Assembly: GCA_032229885.1 (NCBI GenBank)
Contig: JAVYAJ010000092.1
Coordinates: 1-27,994 of the forward strand
DNA length: 27,994 bases
Direction of reading: 5' to 3'
DNA from: Anammoximicrobium sp032229885
Lineage (GTDB): Bacteria > Planctomycetota > Planctomycetia > Pirellulales > Pirellulaceae
Shown: piece by piece, positions 9,272-16,981 of the stretch
How the letters are laid out: each line of letters starts with the position of its first letter
Position numbering within the stretch: the first letter of the stretch is position 1
The notes under the pieces: model-generated
Told to the model about the DNA's origin: nothing
The model's input: the letters and a program-made list of their open reading frames with translations, nothing else
The model's database searches: none
Position numbers and translations under genes: made by a program

Positions 9272-9299
9272 ATCGCGCGCCTGGCGCCTGCCGCGCGAT
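9272..9299 (+). terminator. Terminator-like hairpin after the secreted enzyme gene
   Basis: ATCGCGCG (9272-9279) pairs perfectly with CGCGCGAT (9292-9299) around a 12-base loop, 42 nt after the stop codon. There is no T tract, so it may only block exonucleases or act with Rho. Confidence 0.4.
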
Positions 9300-9756
9300 G
9301 CGAAACGCAGCCGACGCAACCCCATACCGACGCGGACGTGACCGATCCGATGCCCGCTATCGGTAGGGCAAAGACGGACCGAAGGCGTCGACGTCGCCCG
9401 TTTCCCGTTTGTGCGCCAACGGCGTCCAAGCCCCGCGCCGCCGCATCGTCGCACGGTCGGGCGCGCCGAGCGCCGCTCGCCACGCTTCGCCGCGCCGTCA
9501 AGGAGGGCCGACCTCGGTCTGAATCTGCGCGTCGCCGGGCGACTTTGAAAGTTCGGCCGCTGGCCAAGCGCGCGTCGCGCTCGGCACGGCTCGACCTCTG
9601 GCAAATACGCCGGCTGTCGCTCGATAGGCGCGCCCTCCGAGGCTTCCTGTCGCTGGCCAACGCTGCATTTCGATTGGCGCAAAGCAGAGATGCCTCGGCG
9701 CTGGGATCCCATAGCAGCGCGCCATGGCCGGCGGATAGAATGCGACGACGGACAAC

Positions 9757-9790
9757 GTTGAGCCAGCGATGTTGGGCCAGCGATGTTCGG
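9757..9790. repeat. 14-bp-period tandem repeat upstream of the MOSC gene
   Basis: GTTGAGCCAGCGAT (9757-9770) is followed directly by GTTGGGCCAGCGAT (9771-9784), one mismatch, and then a third partial copy GTT. It ends about 40 nt before the MOSC gene, so it could lie in its leader or promoter. Confidence 0.75.
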
Positions 9791-9830
9791 TTTGATTCTC
9801 AGGAACCAGTAAGATCGAGGAGAGCCAGTG

Positions 9831-10670
9831 ATGAGTCCAACACAACCTCCGAGGCTGGGCGTTGCCGTTTCGCTGCGGAGATATCCCGTCAAGTCGATGC
9901 AGGGCGAGGAATTGAACGCCGTGCGAGTTGGTCCGCTCGGCCTACAAGGCGACCGCGCGTGGGCGTTGATCGACGGCGAGACGGGAAAGGTCGTCAGCGC
10001 GAAAAACCCGCGCAAATGGCCGCGGATGTTCGAGTTCTATGCGGCCTACGTCGAGCCCGTCGATCCGCTGGCCGCGGAACGTCCGCTGCCATCGATCCGG
10101 ATCACGCTGCCGGACGGTCGGCACGTCGTCAGCGGTCAGGCGGACGCCGAGGCGATCCTGTCCGACTGCCTCGGTCGTCAGGTGACGTTGCGTTCGGCCG
10201 CCCCCGCGCAGCCGGAACTGGAGGAGTACTGGCCCGACATGGAGGAACTCGAGCGGCGCGATGTCGTCACCGACGAAGCCATGCCCGCCGGTACGTTCTT
10301 CGATCTAGCCCACGTGCACCTGCTGACGACCGCGACGCTGGCTGCGCTGCGGCGTGCATATCCGGGTGGACGGTTCGAAGCTCGCCGGTTTCGCCCCAAC
10401 CTCATGATCTGCCTCGACGATTCCGAGCCCGGGTACGTGGAAAACGCGTGGATCGGCCGCGTGGTGGCGATCGGCGACGAAGTCCGGCTGCACGTCACTG
10501 GCCCCTGTCCACGCTGTATAATGACCACTTTGCCCCAGTCCGACCTGCCGGCCGATCCAGAGATCCTCCGCACCGCCGCGCGGCAGAACAAGGCTCACAT
10601 CGGTGTCTACGCTTCCGTGATTCAAAGCGGTGTGGTGCGACGCGGAGATGTGGTGCGACTGGTCGAATGA
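9831..10670 (+). CDS. MOSC-domain protein with N-terminal MOSC beta-barrel
   Basis: A 279-residue cytoplasmic protein. The N-terminal beta-barrel has the family signatures YPVKSMQGE (19-26) and GDRAW (40-44). The C-terminal MOSC domain has RFRPNLMI (186-193) and GPCPRC (224-229) with the conserved cysteines C226 and C229. Members of this group (YcbX, mARC, molybdenum-cofactor-sulfurase C-terminus) bind molybdenum cofactor through the conserved Cys and serve N-hydroxylated-compound reduction or sulfur transfer; which applies here is not visible. The ribosome-binding site GAGGAGAG (9817-9824) is 6 nt before ATG 9831. A GTG immediately before it (9828) is less well spaced. It stands alone between two spacers and no molybdopterin genes are nearby. 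Confidence 0.9.
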   Translation: MSPTQPPRLGVAVSLRRYPVKSMQGEELNAVRVGPLGLQGDRAWALIDGETGKVVSAKNPRKWPRMFEFYAAYVEPVDPLAAERPLPSIRITLPDGRHVVSGQADAEAILSDCLGRQVTLRSAAPAQPELEEYWPDMEELERRDVVTDEAMPAGTFFDLAHVHLLTTATLAALRRAYPGGRFEARRFRPNLMICLDDSEPGYVENAWIGRVVAIGDEVRLHVTGPCPRCIMTTLPQSDLPADPEILRTAARQNKAHIGVYASVIQSGVVRRGDVVRLVE

Positions 10671-10745
10671 ACCGAGGCCTGTGCGCTGGCTCGACAGTCC
10701 CCGGCTGAGGCCTTCGATGTCCGGATTTCCGGCTTGAAATGCGGA

Positions 10746-10775
10746 TTCGCGAAATTCAGACGCGGCCTCTACAAT
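10746..10775 (+). promoter_or_regulatory. Possible sigma70-type promoter for the EF-hand gene
   Basis: A good -10 hexamer TACAAT (10770-10775) lies about 95 nt before the start codon. The best -35 candidate, TTCGCG (10746-10751), is weak with an 18-nt spacer, so the site rests mainly on the -10. Confidence 0.35.
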
Positions 10776-10870
10776 AACAAGGACGGTTTGCGCATCGTAG
10801 GTCTGTGTCGGTTGCCCGACGATCGTTGGGCGATCCGGTTCGTTTCGTTACTCTACGAGGAGTCTACGTG

Positions 10871-11239
10871 ATGAAGCTGTTGTCAATGCTGTTGGCGGCG
10901 GTGTTTACCGCAAGTCTCGCGAGCGCCGCGGGGGCTGCTGAAGCGCAACCCAAAAAGGAGGACGCGCAGAAGAAGGCCAAAGTCTCGCTCGAAGATCGCT
11001 TCAAGAGGCTCGACAAGAACGGAGACGGCAAGCTGGATCTCGCTGAATACATGGGCCGCGCGACCAGTGACGAGACAAAGAAGCAGCGCGAAAAAGAATT
11101 CGCCGAGATCGACAAGGACAACGACAAGGCGGTCACGCTGGACGAACTGAAAGCGTGGCACAAATCACGGCACGAGAACGCCGCCAAAAAGCCGAAAAAG
11201 GCCCCGAAACGCGCGCCCAAAGAGGCGCCCGGCAACTAG
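10871..11239 (+). CDS. Small secreted EF-hand calcium-binding protein
   Basis: A 122-residue precursor. The first 24 residues form a signal peptide with an alanine-rich cleavage region (SAAGAAEA). Two EF-hand loops follow: DKNGDGKLDLAE (D48, N50, D52, K54, D56 and E59) is canonical, while DKDNDKAVTLDE (D81, D83, D85 and E92) has Lys in place of the usual Gly at loop position 6 and may bind more weakly. The C-terminal tail (from about residue 105) is very rich in Lys, Pro and Ala. AGGAG (10858-10862) lies 8 nt before ATG 10871. An upstream in-frame extension to 10805 is rejected because it lacks a ribosome-binding site and would bury the signal peptide. Such small exported EF-hand proteins are frequent in planctomycetes; their partners are generally unknown. 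Confidence 0.9.
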   Translation: MKLLSMLLAAVFTASLASAAGAAEAQPKKEDAQKKAKVSLEDRFKRLDKNGDGKLDLAEYMGRATSDETKKQREKEFAEIDKDNDKAVTLDELKAWHKSRHENAAKKPKKAPKRAPKEAPGN

Positions 11240-11293
11240 CGGCCGCTCAGCTCGCGCCCACCCTGCCAGCTTTCCATCTTATCGCGAGGCAGC

Positions 11294-11323
11294 GCGGCAC
11301 GGCCCATTAGTCGGCCGTGCCGC
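11294..11323 (+). terminator. Strong hairpin, probable terminator of the EF-hand gene
   Basis: GCGGCACGGCC (11294-11304) pairs perfectly with GGCCGTGCCGC (11313-11323) around an 8-base loop, 55 nt past the stop codon. No T tract follows. Confidence 0.6.
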
Positions 11324-11527
11324 AACCGGTGCGCGGCGCCACCGCATTCGCGGGATGTCTTTTGCCCGCCGCCATCTTTCGATCGCGCGGCTACGCGGTG
11401 CACGCGGCTGAGATGAACGCGCCGATGTCATGTTCGACGCCGCGCTCGCAGTCCCACACCCTCGAACGTAGCCCCGGCTCGCGCGGCGTGCGGCAAAAGG
11501 CCGTCCCCTCCCGATCGATCGCGATAA

Positions 11528-11542
11528 CTGGTATCTTACCAG
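11528..11542. promoter_or_regulatory. Inverted repeat upstream of glgC
   Basis: CTGGTA-TCT-TACCAG is a perfect 6-bp inverted repeat about 40 nt before the glgC start. It could be an operator or a leader hairpin. There is no independent support. Confidence 0.3.
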
Positions 11543-11583
11543 GGTCGTCGAGACCACATCCAGGAAAACGTTGGGAGGCTGTC

Positions 11584-12876
11584 ATGAAGAACGTTGTCTC
11601 GTTCGTGCTCGGTGGGGGACGTGGGACGCGTCTGTATCCATTGACCAAGTACCGTGCCAAGCCTGCCGTGCCCTTGGCGGGCAAATATCGGCTGATCGAC
11701 ATTCCACTGTCGAACTGCCTGAACAGCGGCATCAATCAGATCTACGTCTTGACTCAGTTCTTGTCCGTCAGTCTCCACCGTCACATTCGCCAGACCTATC
11801 ACTTCGATCATTTCAGCGGTGGCTTCGTCGAGCTGCTGGCGGCCCAGCAGACGATGGACCAGGGCGCAGACTGGTATCAGGGCACGGCCGATGCGGTTCG
11901 CAAGAACGTGCGATACCTGCAGCAGCCGGGCGTGGACTATGTGCTGATTCTGTCGGGCGATCAACTGTATCGCATGGACTACCGAGACCTGCTCAAAACG
12001 CACCAGGACACCAAAGCCGATGTGACCATCGCCGGCGTGCGGGTCTCGTCCAGCGCGGCCAGTGGCCTGGGGATCATGCGGACCGACGACACGGCGCGCG
12101 TGACCGGATTTGTCGAAAAGCCCAAGACCGAAGAGGCGCTGCGATCCGTTCGCTTGACTCCCGAATGGCTGCAGCGCCAAGGATTGCCGCTCGATGGACG
12201 CGATTGCCTGGGCAATATGGGGATCTACCTGTTCAACCGCGATCTGTTAGTCGACCTGATGCTGAATACGCCCTACGAGGACTTCGGCAAGGAAATCTTT
12301 CCCAAATCCATCGATAGCCATCGAGTGCAGGTGTACACGTTCAATGACTATTGGGAGGACATCGGAACCATCAAGGCGTTCTATGACGCCAACCTGAGCT
12401 TGGTTCGTTCCGATTCACGCTATCAGTTGAATCGTCCTGAATCACCCGTGTTTTCACGCGCCCGCTTTCTGCCGCCATCCCAGATCGACGGAGCGACGAT
12501 TCGTTCGAGCTACATTGCCGACGGTTGCCGAATCGGCGCCGGCGCCGTGATCGAAAACAGCATCGTCGGCCTGCGCTGCGTCGTCGGCTCGGGAGTCACC
12601 ATCCGCAACTCGATCCTGATGGGCGCCGATTTCTACGAACGAGGCGCCGAGATCGAGCAGGCTCGCGGCGCGGGGCTCGCCCGGATCGGCATCGGGGATG
12701 ACACGCTGATCGACGGCGCGATCGTCGACAAAAACTGCCGCGTCGGCCGTGGAGTGCGGATTGTGAACGAACGAAACGTCGAGAATAGCGAGGGCGACGA
12801 CGACGCGTGCATGGTCCGCGACGGCATCCCCATCGCGGTCAAGGGCGCTGTGTTGCCCGACGGCTGGACATTGTAG
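11584..12876 (+). CDS. glgC: Glucose-1-phosphate adenylyltransferase (ADP-glucose pyrophosphorylase)
   Basis: This 430-residue enzyme makes ADP-glucose from glucose-1-phosphate and ATP, the committed step of glycogen synthesis. Its length is the normal family size. The nucleotide-binding loop LGGGRGTRLYPLT spans residues 9-21. WYQGTADAVRKN (97-108) and LSGDQLYRMD (123-132, with the metal-binding Asp) follow. FVEKP at 176-180 has the glucose-1-phosphate-binding Lys179, and NMGIYLF is at 211-217. The C-terminal ~120 residues show hexapeptide-like repeats (for example IENSIVG) of a left-handed beta-helix used in tetramerisation and allosteric control. GGGAGG (11573-11578) sits 5 nt before ATG 11584. 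No other glycogen gene is adjacent. Confidence 0.95.
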   Translation: MKNVVSFVLGGGRGTRLYPLTKYRAKPAVPLAGKYRLIDIPLSNCLNSGINQIYVLTQFLSVSLHRHIRQTYHFDHFSGGFVELLAAQQTMDQGADWYQGTADAVRKNVRYLQQPGVDYVLILSGDQLYRMDYRDLLKTHQDTKADVTIAGVRVSSSAASGLGIMRTDDTARVTGFVEKPKTEEALRSVRLTPEWLQRQGLPLDGRDCLGNMGIYLFNRDLLVDLMLNTPYEDFGKEIFPKSIDSHRVQVYTFNDYWEDIGTIKAFYDANLSLVRSDSRYQLNRPESPVFSRARFLPPSQIDGATIRSSYIADGCRIGAGAVIENSIVGLRCVVGSGVTIRNSILMGADFYERGAEIEQARGAGLARIGIGDDTLIDGAIVDKNCRVGRGVRIVNERNVENSEGDDDACMVRDGIPIAVKGAVLPDGWTL

Positions 12877-12954
12877 CGGATCTTCCGTGCGGCCGAGCTT
12901 CTGATATGCCTCGGCACGCGTCCGCCTTTGGACCGCGGGCGAAAACATCGCCGT

Positions 12955-12976
12955 GCGGCCTGGACATGCAGGCCGC
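12955..12976 (+). terminator. Terminator-like hairpin after glgC
   Basis: GCGGCCTG (12955-12962) pairs perfectly with CAGGCCGC (12969-12976) around a 6-base loop, about 80 nt downstream of glgC. There is no T tract. Confidence 0.45.
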
Positions 12977-13076
12977 TCGTTCTGCCCGTACTGCCTATCT
13001 TGCCCAACGCATATTCATCCTTCGGCCGCGGGAGGTCTGGACGAGAGAAATTCAGCGCAGTTGGCCCACCAAACTT

Positions 13077-13105
13077 TTGTCAGACGCAAGATAGGTCGAT
13101 AGAAT
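13077..13105 (+). promoter_or_regulatory. Sigma70-type promoter for the Q-rich secreted protein
   Basis: TTGTCA (13077-13082) and TAGAAT (13100-13105) are separated by exactly 17 bases, each one mismatch from the consensus. This predicts a transcript start near 13112 and a leader of about 100 nt before ATG 13212. It is the best promoter seen in the window. Confidence 0.65.
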
Positions 13106-13211
13106 AAGGGTGGACGTATCGAGTTTGCTGGATGAAACGCGGGTCGGCGCAGCCGCGGTGCAGGGGGCAGCATTCCAGGGCCCATGCGGGCGTGAAAAGG
13201 GGGGCGAGGAA

Positions 13212-14075
13212 ATGAGACGTACAATGACTTGGCTGACCGTGCTTGCAGCGACGGCAGTGGGACTGGCGGCCAGCGGTTCCGCACTGGCCCAACGACAAGG
13301 CAGCAACGCTGACATCCAAGTGGTCCGTGGCGGCGAAATGAACGCCCCGCCGGATGCCGCGGCCCAACCGAAGACGTCCACCGCGCGTCCCCCGTTGCGC
13401 AGCACGGCTGAGAAGCGGCGTTGGATTCGAGATCAACTGGCCAACGGTGTCGCGAACAAGCGTGAGCGAGCTTTACTGTTGAACAAGGTTGATCGGCTGA
13501 CGCCTCGCCAGATCGACGTCTTGACTAACGCAGCGTTGGCGCAACAGCAGGCGGTGGATCAGCCGCAGCAACTGTTGCAGCAGATGCAGCAGATCGGCCA
13601 GCAGCAGCAAGAGCAGATGCGACAAGCCAACCAGGAATTGGCTCGCCTCCAGTTCATTCGCCATGCGCTGGAGAACGAGCTCTGGCTGCGAAACGCGGGA
13701 TACGGGGTCGGCTACGCCCCGGTGGTCACCTGGCTGCCGGAGGGGACTTGGTTCGGCGCCGCGGCGAATATTTCGCCAGATGGACGATATACTCGGATCA
13801 ACGCAAACCCGTTCTTTTCCAGCGTGGGGCCGGTATACACGTACAATCTGAACAGCGGCGAAACCCGCCGTTGGATGCCGCACCCCGAGCACGGAGCGGG
13901 CTATCCTCAGAACTACCAGTCCAGCTACCAACAAGGCGGCCAGCCCCTCGGATCCCCCGGGTTCGACCACGCTCAAGTTTATGGCGCTCTTCCCGCCCAA
14001 CACGTGGCGCCAGCCGCCCGGCCATCCAAACCTGCCGTATGGTATGACGGCGTGCGGACCCGCGTCGGCCCCTGA
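13212..14075 (+). CDS. Secreted Q-rich coiled-coil protein of planctomycete type, function unknown
   Basis: A 287-residue precursor. Residues 1-26 form a signal peptide ending SGSALAQ. Residues about 65-105 are basic and helical. Residues 110-155 form a Gln-rich, probably coiled-coil stretch encoded by many CAG/CAA codons. Residues 163-222 are a compact Gly/Tyr/Trp-rich region containing VVTWLPEGTWFGAAANISP and a SVGPVYTYN segment; I associate this pattern with planctomycete-specific exported proteins, from memory only. The tail is Pro/Gln-rich. No catalytic motif is visible and I do not assign a function. The start is ATG 13212, directly after a purine-rich AAAAGGGGGGCGAGGAA. An in-frame extension back to 13110 would begin at the predicted transcript start and is rejected. 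It converges on the GIY-YIG gene. Confidence 0.8.
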   Translation: MRRTMTWLTVLAATAVGLAASGSALAQRQGSNADIQVVRGGEMNAPPDAAAQPKTSTARPPLRSTAEKRRWIRDQLANGVANKRERALLLNKVDRLTPRQIDVLTNAALAQQQAVDQPQQLLQQMQQIGQQQQEQMRQANQELARLQFIRHALENELWLRNAGYGVGYAPVVTWLPEGTWFGAAANISPDGRYTRINANPFFSSVGPVYTYNLNSGETRRWMPHPEHGAGYPQNYQSSYQQGGQPLGSPGFDHAQVYGALPAQHVAPAARPSKPAVWYDGVRTRVGP

Positions 14076-14126
14076 CGGCGCTCCGGTGGACGCCGCCCGC
14101 TGAAGATGCGTCCCGTCGCAAACCCT

Positions 14127-14143
14127 GGCGACTGTCGCCTTTT
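14127..14143 (+). terminator. Short terminator hairpin with T run
   Basis: GGCGA (14127-14131), loop CTG and TCGCC (14135-14139) are followed immediately by TTTT (14140-14143). It lies in the 132-base convergent gap after the Q-rich protein gene. Confidence 0.5.
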
Positions 14144-14158
14144 GCTCGGCCAAAGGCG

Positions 14159-14175
14159 GCGCCGGTTGCCGGCGC
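14159..14175. terminator. Second hairpin in the convergent gap
   Basis: GCGCCGG (14159-14165), loop TTG and CCGGCGC (14169-14175) form a perfect 7-bp stem between two converging genes. It could serve either strand. Confidence 0.4.
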
Positions 14176-14207
14176 AACGAACGAGCCCGCAGATGGACGA
14201 GCGTCCA

Positions 14208-15104
14208 TCACGGAGCCACGTTGAATCGCGGTCGTCGGCTGGCGATCAGCTCGGACTCGTAGGCTCGTCGCATCTCTTTGCGACGCGCGTTCGAGTCGCG
14301 GGCGAAGACGTGCAGTTCGACCTCGACACCGTCAAGGCCCTCGTGCCACAAATAATGGGCCAACGATTTCCGATCCGAGTGATCCAAATGCTGGCCGACG
14401 CGCGCACGGACGTTTTCCGATTCGCCGATGTAGAGATAACCGCTGTGGTCACGAAAGATATAGATGCCGGGAGACATCGGGATGCGTTGCGGGTCGGCCA
14501 GGATTTCCGACGCTGGCAGCGTTAAAATCTGCTTGTCCCAGGCCGCGACGCGAACGACCAATTCGGGGCGCAGACGGCGGGCTTTACGCAAGCTCAACGC
14601 GGCCCGGCGCAGTCGTTCCGCGGCCACATCCGGTGTCACGCCTCGCGCGATTCGATCGAACTCGCGTCGCAGCGCGGGACTGCACAGCACGCGATCGATC
14701 GACTCGGCGTGCTGGTCGTACATCGCACGCGCCGCAATTTCGGCGGCGTGAAGATAGTCTTCGTGACGTTGCGATAGACGGCGAGTCACGGTCGCTTGCA
14801 GCTTGCCCGCCTTGCGCAAATTGAGCAGGGCCCAGTTCAATTCGGCCTCGTCCGCGTTGGGCGCCAGACTGTGGCAACGGGCGATAAACGCGGCATTCAA
14901 ATCATCACGGACCAGCACCTCGTCGGCGCTCCAGCCATCATGTACGGCGGAAAAGGCCTGTTGGACCACGCGTTCACAACGGTCGCGACTTTCGAGTTCC
15001 CGGCCCCATCCGCAGGTCGTAGCAGCGGCCAGACCGAGCCAACCAATCATCCCCGCCTTGGCCAGCCGCCGCGATCCGTCCGTCGCTCGGCCGTCTGTGC
15101 GCAT
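14208..15104 (-). CDS. GIY-YIG domain protein with an apparent export signal
   Basis: This gene encodes about 298 residues. The C-terminal 87 residues form a GIY-YIG nuclease-type domain. GIY is at 213-215 and YIG at 225-227. A conserved Arg (R235) is followed by the probable metal-binding Glu in YESELI (E285) and the terminal Asn (N295). Single-domain relatives cut DNA, but the activity of this type is unknown. Residues 35-210 are mostly alpha-helical and charged with no recognised domain. The N-terminus has a twin arginine (SRRLAK, R12-R13) followed by a hydrophobic segment (MIGWLGLAAATT, 19-30), suggesting Tat-type export or a membrane anchor. The start is uncertain: ATGs at 15215, 15149, 15119, 15104 and 15050 are all in frame and none has a strong ribosome-binding site; 15104 was chosen because it gives a conventional signal sequence. 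Confidence 0.75.
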   Translation of the reverse strand: MRTDGRATDGSRRLAKAGMIGWLGLAAATTCGWGRELESRDRCERVVQQAFSAVHDGWSADEVLVRDDLNAAFIARCHSLAPNADEAELNWALLNLRKAGKLQATVTRRLSQRHEDYLHAAEIAARAMYDQHAESIDRVLCSPALRREFDRIARGVTPDVAAERLRRAALSLRKARRLRPELVVRVAAWDKQILTLPASEILADPQRIPMSPGIYIFRDHSGYLYIGESENVRARVGQHLDHSDRKSLAHYLWHEGLDGVEVELHVFARDSNARRKEMRRAYESELIASRRPRFNVAP

Positions 15105-15598
15105 CCGCGTATCCCGCATCTCGATCCCACTTGGCTCTGTGATTTGCATCGATCGGAATGAAGCCGTGTAGCGCGAAGACTCGCCCGTCGTTGCCGCGGA
15201 AGACGTGGCAGTCACGCGGTCATTCTGTGCCGCGTTCAGTATAACCGGGCTCCGCGCGCGGCGAGAACCGACCGTACGCCCGAAATGTGACGCCGTCTAT
15301 TTCCCGTGCGTGTGCTCGGGGCTGGCAACGGCCCGACGGCAACCCCTCGATTCGCTCGCACGCCGCAGTTCGCCTTTGGCGATCGCCACCGACGAGGATC
15401 TGAACCGGCCGCCACGCCGCGGTGCGTGTGCCTGTCGTCGCCGACAGAGGCGAGCGACGAGCGGTGCGACCGTTGTTGGCATACCGGACTGTTGTATGCA
15501 AAACAGGCGGAAGCTGCTACAGTCCTATTCGGGCTCGCGACGGGCGCACGCGACGCTGCCGGGTCGAGGTTTGTCCATAGGCAGAAATCAACCACGGT
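15105..15598. other. Divergent intergenic region
   Basis: About 490 bases between the GIY-YIG gene and the LptF/LptG permease gene (some of the left end would be coding if an earlier GIY-YIG start is used). Open frames here are arginine-rich and lack homology features. The only structure seen is the inverted repeat at 15476-15502. Confidence 0.55.
15476..15502. promoter_or_regulatory. Inverted repeat about 100 nt upstream of the permease gene
   Basis: TTGGCATAC and GTATGCAAA form an inverted repeat (8 of 9 positions) with a 9-base spacer. The centre-to-centre spacing suits a dimeric DNA-binding protein, so an operator is possible. No regulator is encoded nearby. Confidence 0.3.
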
Positions 15599-16786
15599 AT
15601 GAGTAAACTGACGCGGTGTGTCGCGACCGACCTGCTGCAAGTGTTCCTGGTGACGCTCGCGGGAATGACCTTCTTGATGCTTGTGGCCGGGCTCGCCCAG
15701 GAAGCCATCCGCCAGGGTCTGGGACCGGTGCCGATCCTCCGTTTGATCCCGTATGCGATCCCCAATGCCCTGCGCTTTGCCGTTCCCGGGACGATCCTGT
15801 TCGCCGCGTGCAGCGTGTATGGACGGATGGCCGCCGCCAACGAGATCACGGCGATCAAATCGCTGGGAATCTCGCCGATCGCTGTGGCCAAACCAGCGTG
15901 GCTCTTGGCTTTTCTCGTCAGCCTGCTCGCCGTCTGGCTGAATGATGTCGCCGTGTCTTGGGGCCAGCAGGGCATGAGACGCGTGATCCTGGGCTCGGTC
16001 GAGCAGATCGCGTACGGCATGTTGCGAACGAACCGCTCGTATGCCAGCAGTAAATTCTCGATCAGCGTCAAACGCGTCGACGGCCGCACGTTGGTTCTGC
16101 CCACGATCAGCATTCAGTCCAAGGACTCGTCACCGCCCACGGTGCTGATCGCTCAAAGCGCCGAGTTGCGGTCCAACCCCGAGGACAACGTGCTGAGCCT
16201 GCGGTTGACCAATGGACGCGTGACCGCCGGAGACATCGTACGAGCGGTCTTTCCCGATACCATCGAATGGCACATCCCGCTGAGCGAAGCGGCCCGCAGC
16301 GGAGATACGGGGGGCAGCCCATCGCAATGCCCGTTGTGGCGAATCGGCGCCGAGATCCGCGAGCAGGAGGCGTTCATTCAAGGCTTGCGTCAAGAGTTGG
16401 CGACCGAGGCGGCGTATCAGATGCTGTGCGGCGACATGGCCAGCCTGACTCACGAATCCTGGACCGACAAAGTCGGCCAGATTCAGATCGCCACCAACCG
16501 TATTCATCGGCTGGAGACGGAACCGTGGCGACGCTGGGCGAACGGATTCAGTTGCCTGTTCTTCGTGATGATCGGTGTGCCGCTGGCGATCCGCATGAAA
16601 AACGCCGACCTCTGGTCGAGCTTTGCGATGTGTTTTCTACCGATCCTGATCGTGTATTACCCCTTGCTCGCCCTGGGTGTCGATCGCGCGAAAGTGGGCG
16701 AGCTTCCCCCGTATTCCGTATGGCTGGGCAACATCGTCCTGGCCCTCGCCGGAATCGGGTTGATGCGTCGCGTCATGCGGTATTGA
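15599..16786 (+). CDS. LptF/LptG family (YjgP/YjgQ) permease
   Basis: A 395-residue inner-membrane protein with the family layout. Three N-terminal transmembrane helices lie near residues 12-33, 55-75 and 100-121. A periplasmic beta-jellyroll-like domain (about 125-310) follows, and three C-terminal helices are near 317-332, 340-360 and 376-390. The segment NEITAIKSLGIS (81-92) between helices 2 and 3 matches the conserved cytoplasmic loop that contacts the LptB ATPase. The family forms the LptB2FG transporter that extracts lipopolysaccharide from the inner membrane. Only one permease is present here; F and G cannot be told apart, and no partner is adjacent. The start at ATG 15599 gives a typical N-terminus but has no clear ribosome-binding site. 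It converges on the DUF4129-like gene across a 195-base gap with no obvious terminator. Confidence 0.88.
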   Translation: MSKLTRCVATDLLQVFLVTLAGMTFLMLVAGLAQEAIRQGLGPVPILRLIPYAIPNALRFAVPGTILFAACSVYGRMAAANEITAIKSLGISPIAVAKPAWLLAFLVSLLAVWLNDVAVSWGQQGMRRVILGSVEQIAYGMLRTNRSYASSKFSISVKRVDGRTLVLPTISIQSKDSSPPTVLIAQSAELRSNPEDNVLSLRLTNGRVTAGDIVRAVFPDTIEWHIPLSEAARSGDTGGSPSQCPLWRIGAEIREQEAFIQGLRQELATEAAYQMLCGDMASLTHESWTDKVGQIQIATNRIHRLETEPWRRWANGFSCLFFVMIGVPLAIRMKNADLWSSFAMCFLPILIVYYPLLALGVDRAKVGELPPYSVWLGNIVLALAGIGLMRRVMRY

Positions 16787-16981
16787 CCGTCTGCCGTAGC
16801 CGCGTCCGTGCGAGCCGCGAGTGGTGGTCTTGCCCGGACCAGCCGGCGCGTGGGCCTGCGTCCGAGACGCGCGTCGGGCCTCGATCACCGATGATTCGCA
16901 AGCCAAAAGATCCCGCGATGCCACGCGCGCTCGTTACGCGACGCGCCAGCAAGCGTCGGTCGGCCGTGTCCGTTGCGCCGC

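Larger units (their letters stand above)
9231..9830. other. Long intergenic region without a supported gene
   Basis: These 600 very GC-rich bases give only arginine-rich, low-complexity translations in all frames, with no ribosome-binding site tied to a plausible start. They contain a terminator-like hairpin near the left end and a 14-bp-period repeat 40 nt before the next gene. Confidence 0.6.
11240..11583. other. Intergenic region upstream of glgC
   Basis: 344 bases between the EF-hand gene and glgC. It holds a perfect 11-bp hairpin (11294-11323) and a smaller inverted repeat near glgC (11528-11542). An open frame in phase with glgC runs through it, but its translation does not resemble the family and glgC has its own ribosome-binding site. 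Confidence 0.6.
12877..13211. other. Intergenic region with terminator and promoter
   Basis: 335 bases between glgC and the Q-rich protein gene. It holds a hairpin (12955-12976) and a well-formed promoter (13077-13105). No coding frame is supported. Confidence 0.65.

Noticed and set aside
11317..11583. N-terminal extension of glgC
   Set aside because: The extension is unlike any GlgC, contains hairpins, and ATG 11584 has a strong ribosome-binding site directly before the family-typical N-terminus.
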